From: Acidobacteriota bacterium
GTDB lineage: Bacteria; Acidobacteriota; Vicinamibacteria; Vicinamibacterales; UBA8438
NCBI GenBank assembly: GCA_009861545.1
Contig: VXME01000135.1
Span: forward strand, 1 to 64,000
Direction of reading: 5' to 3'
DNA: 64,000 nucleotides
Part shown: positions 42,859 through 52,036 of the stretch, piece by piece
How the letters are laid out: each line of letters starts with the position of its first letter
Position numbering within the stretch: the first letter of the stretch is position 1
The notes under the pieces: model-generated
What the model saw: the letters and a program-made list of their open reading frames with translations, nothing else
The model's database searches: none
What the model was told of the DNA's origin: nothing
Program-made: the position numbers and the translations under genes

Positions 42859-44403
42859 ATGATTGGTCGACGATTTGCGGTCTTGTCGGGGCTGGTCGTT
42901 GCGAGTCTGACGGGCGCATCGGCGGCGGAGCGGCCGCTGGCCGACGCGGCGCAGCGCGCCGACTGGGGCGTGGTGCGCGCGCTGGTCGACGAGGGTGTTG
43001 ACGTCACCGCCCACCAGGGCGACGGCGCGACGGCGCTGCACTGGGCCGCCTATTGGGACGAGGTCGATCTGGCGGATCTGCTGATCCGCGCCGGCGCCGA
43101 CGTGGACGCGGCGAACGATCTCGGCGTGACGCCGCTGTGGGCGGCGGCCGAGAACCGCAGCGCCGCCGTGGTGCGGCGGTTGCTGGACGCGGGTGCGAAT
43201 CCCAACGCACCGCTCCTCTCCGGTGAGACCCCCTTGATGACGGCGGCCCGGGTCGGTGCGGCGGACGTGGCCCGTCAACTCCTCGAGGCCGGGGCCGACC
43301 CGGCGGCGACCGGCGGTCGCAACCAGACGGCGCTGATGTGGGCGGTGGCCCAGCGGCACCCGGACGTCGTCGCGGCGCTGCTCGACCACGGCGCGGCGGT
43401 CGATGCCCGGTCGGACGTCTGGACCGAGGTCGTCAAGACGACGCCCGAGCCGTGGAACCCGGAGTACGTCACTCAGATCCCGCAGGGCGGCTACACGCCG
43501 CTGCTGTTCGCCGCACGGGTGGGTGATCTCGCCTCGGCGAAGCTGCTCGTGGCGGCCGGCGCCGACGTGAACGACCAGCCGCCCTACGGCACGAGCGCGG
43601 CGGTCGTGGCAGCCCACAGCGGACACGGCGACGTCGCGGTTCTCCTGCTGGAGCAGGGCGCCGATCCGAACGCCGCCGACGCCGGCTACACGGCGCTCCA
43701 CGCGGCCATCCTGCACAAGGACGCGAAGCTGTCGCGTGCGCTCCTCGACCACGGCGCGGATCCGCACGCCGGAGTGCGGCGCTCCACCCCGGTCCGGCGC
43801 GACGCGGTCGATTTCTACCTGCATCCGTCCTACGTCGGCGCCACGCCGTTCTGGCTGGCGGCGCGCTTCAACGCCCCGGACATCATGCGCCTGCTTCTCG
43901 AGCGCGGCGCCGATCCGCTGGTGGTGCACTACCCCAGGTACTGGCCCGGATCGCTGTCGATCCGGGACGAGCGCGTGCAGGTGGAGGAGGGCGCCACGAC
44001 CGCGCTGATGGCCGCGGCCGGCCTGGGCGGCAGGGATCCGCTGTTCTCGGTGGACCGCCTCTCCCGCATCGCCGAGAGCGCACCGGTCCAGAGCACGCGC
44101 CGCGAGCCGGATCCGGCGCTGCGCGAGCGGATGATGCTGGAGGCGGTGACGATCGCCGTCGATCGGGAAATCGACGTCAACGTCGCCAACGCCGAGGGAA
44201 ACACCGCGCTGCACGGCGCCGCGGGCCGGGGATACGACAGCGTCGTCGAGTACCTCGTCGCGCAGGGGGCGCGTCTCGACGTCAGGAACGCCGACGGGCG
44301 GACCCCGCTGGCCCTCGCCCAGCGCGGCCGGGTCCGCGGCCGCAACGCGGCGCCGCACCACAGCACCGTCGAGTTGCTCCGCCGCCTGGGCGCCGGCGAG
44401 TAG
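42859..44403 (+). CDS. secreted ankyrin-repeat protein (paralogue 1)
   Basis: A 514-residue protein with a signal peptide (RRFAVLSGLVVASLTGASAAE) followed by about ten ankyrin repeats, for example GATALHWAAYWDEVDLADLLIRAGADVD, GVTPLWAAAENRSAAVVRRLLDAGANPN and NTALHGAAGRGYDSVVEYLVAQGA. A non-repeat insert occurs near residues 185-205 (DVWTEVVKTTPEPWNPEYV). Ankyrin stacks bind partner proteins; in Acidobacteriota such secreted forms are common and their partners unknown. ATG 42859 is used; ATGs at 42838 and 42844 are alternatives that slightly lengthen the signal. A similar protein is encoded at 57317-58930. Confidence 0.85.
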   Translation: MIGRRFAVLSGLVVASLTGASAAERPLADAAQRADWGVVRALVDEGVDVTAHQGDGATALHWAAYWDEVDLADLLIRAGADVDAANDLGVTPLWAAAENRSAAVVRRLLDAGANPNAPLLSGETPLMTAARVGAADVARQLLEAGADPAATGGRNQTALMWAVAQRHPDVVAALLDHGAAVDARSDVWTEVVKTTPEPWNPEYVTQIPQGGYTPLLFAARVGDLASAKLLVAAGADVNDQPPYGTSAAVVAAHSGHGDVAVLLLEQGADPNAADAGYTALHAAILHKDAKLSRALLDHGADPHAGVRRSTPVRRDAVDFYLHPSYVGATPFWLAARFNAPDIMRLLLERGADPLVVHYPRYWPGSLSIRDERVQVEEGATTALMAAAGLGGRDPLFSVDRLSRIAESAPVQSTRREPDPALRERMMLEAVTIAVDREIDVNVANAEGNTALHGAAGRGYDSVVEYLVAQGARLDVRNADGRTPLALAQRGRVRGRNAAPHHSTVELLRRLGAGE

Positions 44404-44563
44404 CAAGTGTTCGGCGCTTCCTCTATCGCGCCAGCCACGCCGAGACATCGGCGACTCCGGTCTGTCGTTTCGTCCGGGCGGACGATGGGCCTGCCCGCCG
44501 GTCTAGACTGACCCCAGCGAAGGCGATCCAGGTGCGCAGCCCGTGCATCCGAAGGAGAAGATC
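44404..44563 (+). promoter_or_regulatory. gap before VOC protein gene
   Basis: A 160-base gap with no gene. TAGACT at 44503-44508 is a possible -10 hexamer about 55 bases before the VOC start; no good -35 is seen. Confidence 0.2.
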
Positions 44564-45148
44564 ATGAGTGCAGCCATCGAACAGCTCGTCAGGCGCTACG
44601 AAGGCGGCGGAATGTCCCGTCGGGAGCTCGTGCTCGCCCTTTCCGCGCTGATGATGGCGCGCCCGGCGGGCGGCGCGGCGGCGCAGCAGGGCGCGGCTCC
44701 CGCGCCGATCCGCGTGCGCACCATGAATCACGTCACCCTCAGCGTCTCGGACGTGCAGCGGTCGGTGGAGTTCTACCAGCGGGTGCTCGGACTGCCGCTC
44801 GTCACCACGCAGGGAACCGAGCGCGACTGGGACGCGCCCGCGGTGCCGGTACTGGGCATCGGCGACGGCCCGCAGTTCATCGCGTTCTCGCAGGGGGACC
44901 GGCCGCACATCAACCACTACTGCCTCGGGATGGAGGGCTTCGACGCCGCCGAGATCGTCGCCCGGCTGGCCGAGCACGGCATCGAGGCGCGGGTGCGCAT
45001 GCGCGCCGATTCCGATCCGCCGGCCGAAGAGCTGATATTTCCCGACCCGGACGGCATCCCCGTGCAGATCCAGGACGTGAGCTACTGCGGCGGTTCCGGC
45101 AAGCTCGGCGACCTGTGCGATCCGGACGACCGCCCGCGCGTGCGGTGA
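44564..45148 (+). CDS. exported VOC-superfamily (glyoxalase-like) protein
   Basis: A 194-residue protein. Residues 18-42 (MSRRELVLALSALMMARPAGGAAAQ) form a twin-arginine-like signal. A single VOC domain follows: RTMNHVTLSVSDVQRSVEFYQRVLGLPLV, then HINHYCLGMEGFDAAEIVARLAEHGI and a C-terminal LIFPDPDGIPVQIQDV with the usual metal-ligand positions (H near NHV, H near INH, then E/Q). VOC enzymes act on vicinal-oxygen substrates as lyases, dioxygenases or resistance proteins; which applies here cannot be told. ATG 44564 has GAAGGAG 5 to 6 bases upstream. Confidence 0.85.
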   Translation: MSAAIEQLVRRYEGGGMSRRELVLALSALMMARPAGGAAAQQGAAPAPIRVRTMNHVTLSVSDVQRSVEFYQRVLGLPLVTTQGTERDWDAPAVPVLGIGDGPQFIAFSQGDRPHINHYCLGMEGFDAAEIVARLAEHGIEARVRMRADSDPPAEELIFPDPDGIPVQIQDVSYCGGSGKLGDLCDPDDRPRVR

Positions 45149-45155
45149 GGCGCCG

Positions 45156-45278
45156 ATGGCCGAACCGCTGAAGGAGACGGACTTGAAGGAGCTGCTGCTC
45201 GCGGCCGATGCCCGGACCGATGCGCTGACGCCGCCCCGGCAGGTTCATCGTCGTAGGGTCCCGCCGGACCTCGAGTAA
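45156..45278 (+). CDS. possible 40-residue protein
   Basis: A short open frame begins 7 bases after the VOC stop codon and encodes MAEPLKETDLKELLLAADAR followed by a basic C-terminus (QVHRRRVPPDLE). No family is recognised; the basic tail is like that of small antitoxin proteins, which is only an impression. No strong ribosome site is seen. It could be a translated small gene of the VOC operon or chance. Confidence 0.3.
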   Translation: MAEPLKETDLKELLLAADARTDALTPPRQVHRRRVPPDLE

Positions 45279-45305
45279 CGACGGTCGCTGATGGGCGGAG
45301 GTTCC

Positions 45306-46715
45306 ATGCGCGCCATGCACGACGTCCCACGACGTACCTTGGTTATCGGGTGCCTTGCCCTGATGTTCGCCGCCCCCGCCGCCGCCCAGCCGGCGGAACA
45401 GGAGCTGCACCCGGACATCCAGCTGTTCCTGGACGCCGGCGTGCCGGGCGGGCCGCGTTCCCGGGACGCGTTCGAGCAGCTCGGTGCGCAGTGGCGTGAC
45501 GCCTACGCCGGCATCGTCTGGGACCTGGCGTGGCTGCTGCGCCCGCCCGGGCAGGGGTTCGTCCACTTCTTCACGCTCATCGGCTTCCTGCAGGAGCAGA
45601 CCGGGCAGCGCTTCGGAGGCGATCTGGCGGGCTGGCAGCAGTGGATCTGGTCTCTGCCCTACGACCCGCATCCCGACCACGGCTACTTCAAGGGACAGTG
45701 GTACAGCCGGATCGACCCGCGCTTCGCGGAGTTCTTCCCGCGGGGGGTGGCGTCGCGCATCCGGCTCGACGAGATCGAGTGGGGCGGGGTGGGGGTGAAC
45801 GGCATACCGCCGCTGGAGTACCCCGCGCGGCTCGACGCCGCCGACGCGGGCTACCTGGCGGACGAGCACATCGTCTTCGGCATCGCGGTCGGCGGCGAGG
45901 CGCGCGCCTACCCGAAGCGCATCCTGGCCTGGCACGAAATGGCCCTCGACCGGCTGGGCGGCGAGGAGCTGACCATCGTCTACTGCACGTTGTGCGGGAC
46001 CGTGATCCCGTTCGGTAGCGTGGCGGACGGCCGGCACCTGACGTTCGGGACGAGCGGGCTCCTCTATCGGTCGAACAAGCTGATGTTCGATCGCGAGACG
46101 AAGAGCCTCTGGAACACGTTCGAGGGGGTCCCGGTGGTCGGCGAGCTGGTCGGGAGCGGCCTGCGACTGAGCCCGCGCGCGGTGGTGACGACCACCTGGG
46201 GCGAGTGGCGGCGCCGGCATCCGGAGACCACCGTGCTGTCGCTCGATACCGGCCACCGGCGCAACTATGCCGAGGGCGCCGCCTATCGGACCTACTTCGG
46301 CAGCGACGACCTGATGTTCGCGGTCTCGCGCCGCGACGCGCGCCTTCGGAACAAGGAGGAGGTGCTGGTCCTGCGTCTGCCGGATCCGGAACGCCCCGGC
46401 GAGCTGCTGCCGCTGGCCGTCACCGCGCGCTTCCTGTTGCGCAACCGTGTCTTCCACCACGAGTTCGCCGGCCGCAACTTGGTGATCGTCACCAGCGAGC
46501 AGGGGGCCAACCGGGTGTACGACGCGGGAGCCGTGCGCTTCGAGCGCCTCGACGACGGGCGTGCGGTAGACGCGGCCGGACGAGCCTGGCAGGTGTCCGA
46601 GGACGCGCTCGCGCGGGAGGACGACGCGGGCGTGCGTCTGGTCCGCGTCCCGGCCCAGCGCGCCTTCTGGTTCGGCTGGTACGCACAGTTTCCCGACACC
46701 GCGCTGGTCGACTGA
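45306..46715 (+). CDS. DUF3179 domain exported protein
   Basis: A 469-residue protein with a signal peptide (RRTLVIGCLALMFAAPAAAQP). The DUF3179 core is clear: VGGEARAYPKRILAWHEM, LTIVYCTLCGTVIPF (CxxC at about 228-231), LTFGTSGLLYRSNKLMFDRETKSLWN and NYAEGAAYRTYFGSDD. The function of the family is unknown; the CxxC and the periplasmic location suggest metal or redox involvement. ATG 45306 is chosen because GGAGG stands 4 to 5 bases before it; an in-frame ATG at 45291 lacks this. It ends 6 bases before the convergent broken receptor gene. Confidence 0.88.
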   Translation: MRAMHDVPRRTLVIGCLALMFAAPAAAQPAEQELHPDIQLFLDAGVPGGPRSRDAFEQLGAQWRDAYAGIVWDLAWLLRPPGQGFVHFFTLIGFLQEQTGQRFGGDLAGWQQWIWSLPYDPHPDHGYFKGQWYSRIDPRFAEFFPRGVASRIRLDEIEWGGVGVNGIPPLEYPARLDAADAGYLADEHIVFGIAVGGEARAYPKRILAWHEMALDRLGGEELTIVYCTLCGTVIPFGSVADGRHLTFGTSGLLYRSNKLMFDRETKSLWNTFEGVPVVGELVGSGLRLSPRAVVTTTWGEWRRRHPETTVLSLDTGHRRNYAEGAAYRTYFGSDDLMFAVSRRDARLRNKEEVLVLRLPDPERPGELLPLAVTARFLLRNRVFHHEFAGRNLVIVTSEQGANRVYDAGAVRFERLDDGRAVDAAGRAWQVSEDALAREDDAGVRLVRVPAQRAFWFGWYAQFPDTALVD

Positions 46716-46721
46716 AATCGA

Positions 46722-48756
46722 TCAGCCGCCGGACGCCCAGCCGTAGTTGATCCGCACGTAGAAGAACGCGCCGTTGGCGCCGAACGGCGTCTGCACGCTG
46801 AAGCGGTTGCCCTTGGCGCGGGCAATCGGATTCTCTTCCGGGTCGTTGCCGAACGCGTTCTGGCCGCCGATGGTGAGGGTGGTCGACTCGCTGATCGCGT
46901 ACGCGGCCTCGAGGTCGACCACCGCGTCGCCGTGGTAGACGTAGAGGTCCCGCGAGTCGAACCATTCGTCGTAGAGGTTGAACGCCCCCGCGTCGACCAC
47001 CGCGCCGAGCGTGGTGCTGATCGACCGTTCCGGCTGCAGCGGCTCACCGCCGCGCAGCCCGGCAACTCGTGAGGTGGACGGGATGGTGCCGTTGTTGACC
47101 AGGTCCATCAGCTCGTGGTCGTACTCGGTCGAGACGTTGAAGGCGTTCTGCTGGCCCGGGGTCGGCGCCCGGAAGCCGCTGCTCGCGCTGGCTCGCAGCG
47201 CGGCGCCGGCGGCGAGGCGCAGGCGTCCGGAGAGCCTGCCGTTCGTGGTCGTGCCGAAGTCCTCGAAGTCCTCCAGGCGCAGCGCACCGCCCAACGACCA
47301 CCCGTCGTCGCGGCCCCGCACCTCGATGTCGCCGTAGAGGGCCGTGTTGGCCCGGCTCCAGGCCCCCGCCGCGATCGGACTGAAACCGGGGAAGCCGTTC
47401 GAGCCGGCGCTGAAGCCCTGCGGCGCGTACGGGCCGATCTGCCACGACGGCTCGTCGCCCAGGCCGATCGTGAAGCGCTCGTCCCGCCACTCGGCGCCCC
47501 CGGCGAGGTGCACGCGATCGTTGACGGGAAAGCCGAGATCGACGTTGAGTCCGATCTCGTCCTGCCGGTAGAGGCCGGGATCGAACATCGTCGGCGTCGC
47601 CGGCCCGAGCGAGGCGTTGACCGTGTCGTAGATGAAGAAATCCGCTTCGCTGGAGCCGGCGCTCGCGCTTGCGTCCCACAGGATGTGCCCGGCGAGTTGG
47701 CCGCGCAGGCCGACGACCAGCGACGCGTCGAGGACGTCGCCGCCGAATTGCGGCGTGAAGCCGCCGGGGAAGCGCTCCTGGAACGAGAAGCAGTGCGGAT
47801 CCGCGAACACCTGTGCGAGGGCGGTCTGGTCGGGCCTTCCTGCCGAGACCGGCACCGCCGGGGCAGCCGGCGGATCCGTCGAGGGTGCCGTCTCGTGCAT
47901 CGAGCGCGTCGCCGATCAGCAGGCTCTGCCCCCGGTCGGCGCTGAACACCGCCGCCCGCGTGTTCGGATTGCGGAAGAAGAAACCGCTCTCCACCCGCCG
48001 GCTGGCGTAGTTGGCATGACCGTAGGCCTGCACGCCGCCGGCGAACAGGTGGCCGAAGTTGCCCCAGAGCTTGACGTTGTCGTCGATGGTGGGCGATCCC
48101 CAGATCTGGGCGGGGTCGGCCACGGCGTCGTTGCCCGCCGCGATCAGCAGCGCCGCGTCGTCCCGCTGCACGCTGCGGCTGGTCGGGGCGGTGTTGCCGT
48201 ATTCCATGCTGAGGTTGGCGAAGCCGGTCTGCCCCAGCGGCAGCCCGACGTTGCCCGCCACGGTGTAGGCGCCGCCGTCGCCCGCGCCGTAGCCCCCGGT
48301 GTGCAGCTCGAGGCTGCCGCCGCTTCGATCGTCCTTGAGCTGGAAATTCAGCACCCCGGCGATGGCGTCCGAGCCGTACTGCGCCGCCGCGCCGTCCCGC
48401 AGTACCTCGATCTGCCGCAACGCGATGGACGGGATCGCGGAGATGTCCGGGCCCTGCGCCCCGTCGGATAAGCCGTTGCCGATCCAGGTGATGACCGCGC
48501 CCCGGTACCGGCGCTTGCCGTTGACCAGCACCAGCGTGTGGTTCGGCGCGAGGCCGCGCAGGTTGGCGGGGCGAATGATCCGGGCCGCGTCGCCCACCGG
48601 CTGCGGGTTGACGTTGAAGGAGGGGACCAGCGTCCGCAACTGATCCCCGACGTCCGTGCTGCCCTGGCTGACGACGTCCTCGTAGGGGATGGTGTCTATC
48701 GGGACCTGCGACTCGGTCACCGAGCGCGGCTGCGCCCGGCTGCCGACCACGACCAC
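46722..48756 (-). pseudogene. TonB-dependent receptor, 5'-truncated and frameshifted
   Basis: The sequence encodes a plug and barrel very like the intact receptor upstream, but is broken twice. First, homology begins abruptly at VVVGSRAQPRSVTES; the codon two before it is TAG, so the signal peptide, carboxypeptidase-like domain and TonB-box region are missing. Second, the frame changes at a run of four G (47860-47863 on the plus strand): removing one base restores CPAVPVSAGRPDQTALAQV and joins the two halves into about 676 residues. The C-terminal end (FYVRINYGWASGG) is intact. It is probably non-functional, a decayed tandem duplicate; a sequencing error could explain the frameshift but not the missing start. 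Confidence 0.85.
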
Positions 48757-48850
48757 CCGCTACGGTGCGAGGCCGAGTCTCGCGATCATCCTGGTCGTTG
48801 CAGGCCGGTTCACGCTGCGTACTGCTCCGATCGCCTTCGGCCGGCGCGCG

Positions 48851-51625
48851 CTAGCCGCCCCAGCCGTAGTTGAGCCGGGCGTAGTAGTACCCGCCGCTCA
48901 GGCCCCACGGCGTGAACTGGCTGTAGGGGAGGCCGAAGATCTCGGCGAACAGGTCCATCCGATCCGAGAAGGTGTCGGCGATGTTCTGGCCGCCGACCGA
49001 CAGCGTCACGCCCTCGCCGAGCGGGATGCTGAGGTCGAGGTCGACGATGGAGCGGCCGTTCAGAAGCGGCGAGTCCGGACCGCGCACGAAGCGCGCGTCG
49101 AAGTGGTCGACCCACGAGCCGTAGTAGCTGAGGCGGCCGAGCAGGCGGACCCGCGCGAGCTGCTGGTTGAGCGCGATGCTCCAGCGCGTCTTCGGCACGC
49201 CGCGCTCGAGGCCGAGCACCTCGCCGGGGCCGAGCAGGTCGGTCTCCTTCGTCACCGCGGTGTCGGTGTAGTTGAACGTGAAGTTCAGCACGGTGTCGCC
49301 CCCGAGATCCGGCGGCGTGTAAGTGGACACGATGTCCACGCCCTGGGTGCGGGTCTCGAAGTCGTTGATGAAGAACCGGAAGAAGGCCAGCGTGCCGGCC
49401 GAGGCAATGCCCTCCGACAGCAGCAGGGCGCGCTCGTCCTCGGTGAGCGTGAAGGTCTGCGACAGGGCGAGCCGGTCGGCGACGTCGACGCGGAAGTAGT
49501 CCGCGGTCAGCGTGAACGGCCCGTTGTCGGCTACCACGCCGGCCGTCGTGTTGACCGACGTCTCCGGCTCGAGCGGCACCCCGCCCCGCAGAGTGGCGGC
49601 CAGGAAGGTGGACGGCACGTTGGCGCTGTCGACGAGCTGCAGGGTCTCGGGGTCGATGGTCGTTTGCACGTTCAGCGTGTGCTGCTGGCCCGGCGTCGGT
49701 GCCCGGAACCCGGTGCTGACCCCGCCGCGCAGGGCGACATGGGGGGTCAGTGCGTAGCGGGCCGAGATCTTGCCGTTGGTGGTGGCGCCGAACAGGTCGA
49801 AGTGTTCCAGGCGCAGCGCGCCGCCGAAGGACCACCGGTCGTCTGGTTCCCGCAGCTCGAGGTCGCCGTAGACCGCGACGTTGCTGCGGTTCCAGGCCCC
49901 GGCGGTGTAGTCGGGGAAGCCGGGGAAGCCGTTGGAGCCGGAAACGAAGCCCTGCGCCGCATACGGACCCACCTCCCACGACGGCCGCCCGCCCGCCCCG
50001 ATCGTGAACTTCTCGTCGCGCCACTCGGTGCCGGCCGCGAAGTTCACCATGTCGGAAGCGGCGTAGGAAACGTCGAAGTTGAGGTTGACCTCCTCCTGCT
50101 GGTAGAGGCCGGGGTCGAAGTCGCGCGGCGTGTCGAGGCCGAGTGAGGCGTTGACCGTGTTCTGGAAGAAGAAGTCCGATTCGTGCGAGCCGTAGCTGGC
50201 GCTGGCGTCCCAGGTCAGGCCGCTGTCGGCGATTCGCCGCAGCCCCGCCACCGCCGACAGGTCGGTGACCACGCCCCCGAACCGCGGGGTGAAGCCGCCC
50301 GGCGCGATCTCCCGAAACGAGAAGCAGTTGGGGTTGGCCGCCACCTGCGCGAGGGCCGCCTGGTCCGGCACGTTGTCGGTGACGCGCACGACGGGACAGT
50401 TGGCAGAGCCCATGCCCTGCGCGGCGAGCCGGTCGCCGATGAGCAGGGTCTCGCCGCCGTCGAGGCTGTAGATGTTGGCGCGATTGTTGGGGTTCCGGAA
50501 GTAGAACCCCTCGGTCACCCGCTTGCTGGCGTAGTTGGTGTGGCCGTAGAACTGCAGGCCGCTGCCCAGCAGGCTGCCGAAGTTGCCGAACAGCTTCAGG
50601 TCGTCCTCGATGGTCGGGTTGCCCCAGATCTGCGCCGGGTCGGCGACGTCGGTGTTGCCGGCGGCGATGAGCGCCGCCGCGTCGGCGCGCTGCACGCTGC
50701 GGTTGGTCGGATCGGCGTTGCCGTACTCCAGGCTGAGGTTGGCGAAGCCGTTGGCGCCGACCGGCAGCCCGACGTTGCCGGCCACGCTGTAGGCGTCGCC
50801 GTCGCCGGCCCGGTAGGTGCCGGTGTTCAGCTCGAAGCTGCCCCCCGTCGGGTTGTCCTTGAGCAGGAAGTTGAGCACCCCGGCGATGGCGTCCGAGCCG
50901 TACTGCGCCGAGGCGCCGTCGCGCAGCACCTCCACCTGCCGCAGGGCGATGGTCGGGATGGTCGAGATGTCCGGTCCCTGCGAGCCGTCGGTCACGCCGG
51001 CGAACCAGGCGATGACCGACGAGCGGTGGCGCCGCTTGCCGTTGACCAGCACCAGCGTGTGGTCGTGCGCGAGGTTGCGGATGCTGGCCGGCCGCACGAG
51101 GGTGGCCGCGTCGCTGATCGGATGCGTGGCGACGTTGAACGAGGGAACCAGGGTCCGCAACTGGTAGTCGAGCGTCGTGAGGCCCTGGCTGGCGACGTCC
51201 TGGAAGGGAATGGCGTCGATCGGCACCTGCGATTCGGTCACCGATCGCGGCTGCGCGCGGCTGCCGACCACGACCACGCGCTCCTCCAGCTCCACCGCCA
51301 GCTCGACGTCGAGAGTGACCGTGGCTCCGGCGCCGACCTCGACGGCGTCGCGCACGGTCTCTTGAAAGCCGGGCAGCGTGAACGTCACCGCGTAGGCGCC
51401 GGGCGGCAAGGGAATCGTGAACCGGCCGGCGCCGTCAGTGACGGCGGTTCCCGCCGGATTGCCGGCCGCGTCGCGCGCTTCCACGGTCACGCCGGGAAGA
51501 ACGAAGCCCGTCGTGTCGGTGACCGTGCCGTGGACGGCGGCGTCCTGGGAGGAAGCCGCAATGGGCACCGAGAACACGCCCAGGATCAGACAGATCCACT
51601 CAATCCTGCGGTTCCGTCGGTGCAT
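48851..51625 (-). CDS. TonB-dependent receptor with carboxypeptidase-like N-domain (copy 2)
   Basis: A 924-residue outer-membrane receptor. It has a signal peptide (CLILGVFSVPIAASSQ), a CarboxypepD-type beta-sandwich (VHGTVTDTTGFVLPGVTVEARD, about 32-100), a plug (VPIDAIPFQDVASQGLTTLDYQLRTLVPSFN to NGKRRHRSSVIAW and VLRDGASAQYGSDAIAGVLNF, about 125-240), then a 22-strand-type barrel ending in YYYARLNYGWGG. Such receptors import large nutrients using TonB energy; the ligand is unknown. The start is ATG 51625 (TTG one codon before). It is an intact member of a tandem array with the broken copy downstream and copy 3 upstream. Confidence 0.9.
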   Translation of the reverse strand: MHRRNRRIEWICLILGVFSVPIAASSQDAAVHGTVTDTTGFVLPGVTVEARDAAGNPAGTAVTDGAGRFTIPLPPGAYAVTFTLPGFQETVRDAVEVGAGATVTLDVELAVELEERVVVVGSRAQPRSVTESQVPIDAIPFQDVASQGLTTLDYQLRTLVPSFNVATHPISDAATLVRPASIRNLAHDHTLVLVNGKRRHRSSVIAWFAGVTDGSQGPDISTIPTIALRQVEVLRDGASAQYGSDAIAGVLNFLLKDNPTGGSFELNTGTYRAGDGDAYSVAGNVGLPVGANGFANLSLEYGNADPTNRSVQRADAAALIAAGNTDVADPAQIWGNPTIEDDLKLFGNFGSLLGSGLQFYGHTNYASKRVTEGFYFRNPNNRANIYSLDGGETLLIGDRLAAQGMGSANCPVVRVTDNVPDQAALAQVAANPNCFSFREIAPGGFTPRFGGVVTDLSAVAGLRRIADSGLTWDASASYGSHESDFFFQNTVNASLGLDTPRDFDPGLYQQEEVNLNFDVSYAASDMVNFAAGTEWRDEKFTIGAGGRPSWEVGPYAAQGFVSGSNGFPGFPDYTAGAWNRSNVAVYGDLELREPDDRWSFGGALRLEHFDLFGATTNGKISARYALTPHVALRGGVSTGFRAPTPGQQHTLNVQTTIDPETLQLVDSANVPSTFLAATLRGGVPLEPETSVNTTAGVVADNGPFTLTADYFRVDVADRLALSQTFTLTEDERALLLSEGIASAGTLAFFRFFINDFETRTQGVDIVSTYTPPDLGGDTVLNFTFNYTDTAVTKETDLLGPGEVLGLERGVPKTRWSIALNQQLARVRLLGRLSYYGSWVDHFDARFVRGPDSPLLNGRSIVDLDLSIPLGEGVTLSVGGQNIADTFSDRMDLFAEIFGLPYSQFTPWGLSGGYYYARLNYGWGG

Positions 51626-51723
51626 CAAGGCCCTTTCCCATGCAGCCGAAATTCGTGTCTACACTATCATTACATCGGCGTTTTCGCTAGTGGCTGCACG
51701 ATTCCGCGACGCGAAGCAGGTCT

Positions 51724-51945
51724 GACCGTTGCCGAACACCGGGTTCCGGCGGGTGTTCGGCAGTCCCTGCTCGAGCGTCGCGGTGCGGAAGTCGTCGATG
51801 ACAGAGCTCTGGAACCCGCCGCCGCGAGCCATCGCGACTGCGGACGTGGCCGGGACGACGCCCTGGTTGGCCAACTGCCCGCCGATGAACGCGGTGGTCA
51901 CGTTGAACGCGTTCTGCTGGCCGGCTGTTCGGCTGACGGCATTCC
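51724..51945 (-). pseudogene. remnant of a further TonB-dependent receptor
   Basis: One minus-strand frame reads AGQQNAFNVTTAF, then LANQGVVPATSAVAMARGGG. This corresponds to the barrel segment PGQQN-VLNVTTEF / LINNGTIPSTSPVAALRGG of the neighbouring receptors. Only about 65 residues remain and neither end continues. It is therefore a leftover of a fourth array member, similar to but distinct from the others. Confidence 0.55.
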
Positions 51946-51971
51946 GCGGTCCGAACTGCCGGAATGCCGTC
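51935..51971. terminator. 12-bp perfect hairpin in receptor array gap
   Basis: GACGGCATTCCG and CGGAATGCCGTC form a perfect 12-bp stem with a 13-base loop. No T run follows on either strand. It may be a transcript-end structure or a scar of rearrangement. Confidence 0.35.
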
Positions 51972-51995
51972 TCCGATTCAGGGCTGCGGTCGAGG

Positions 51996-52029
51996 CCCGG
52001 ACACCACGAACGTCGTCGTGGTGTCCGGG
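51996..52029 (-). terminator. 14-bp perfect hairpin just after receptor copy 3 stop
   Basis: CCCGGACACCACGA and its exact complement form a 14-bp stem with a 6-base loop, 7 bases beyond the stop codon of the receptor gene at 52037. Its position and strength fit a transcription terminator or 3' stabiliser, although there is no T run. Confidence 0.5.
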
Positions 52030-52036
52030 GGCCACC

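Larger units (their letters stand above)
51626..52036. other. gap between receptor genes holding remnants and hairpins
   Basis: This 411-base gap contains the upstream region of receptor copy 2, with an AT-rich stretch at 51658-51690 that probably includes its promoter, a decayed receptor fragment (51724-51945, separate entry) and two strong hairpins (separate entries). No intact gene is seen. Confidence 0.5.

Noticed and set aside
47860-47863. Programmed frameshifting in the first TonB receptor
   Set aside because: There is no slippery heptamer or following structure of note, and the gene also lacks its 5' part, so decay is the better explanation.
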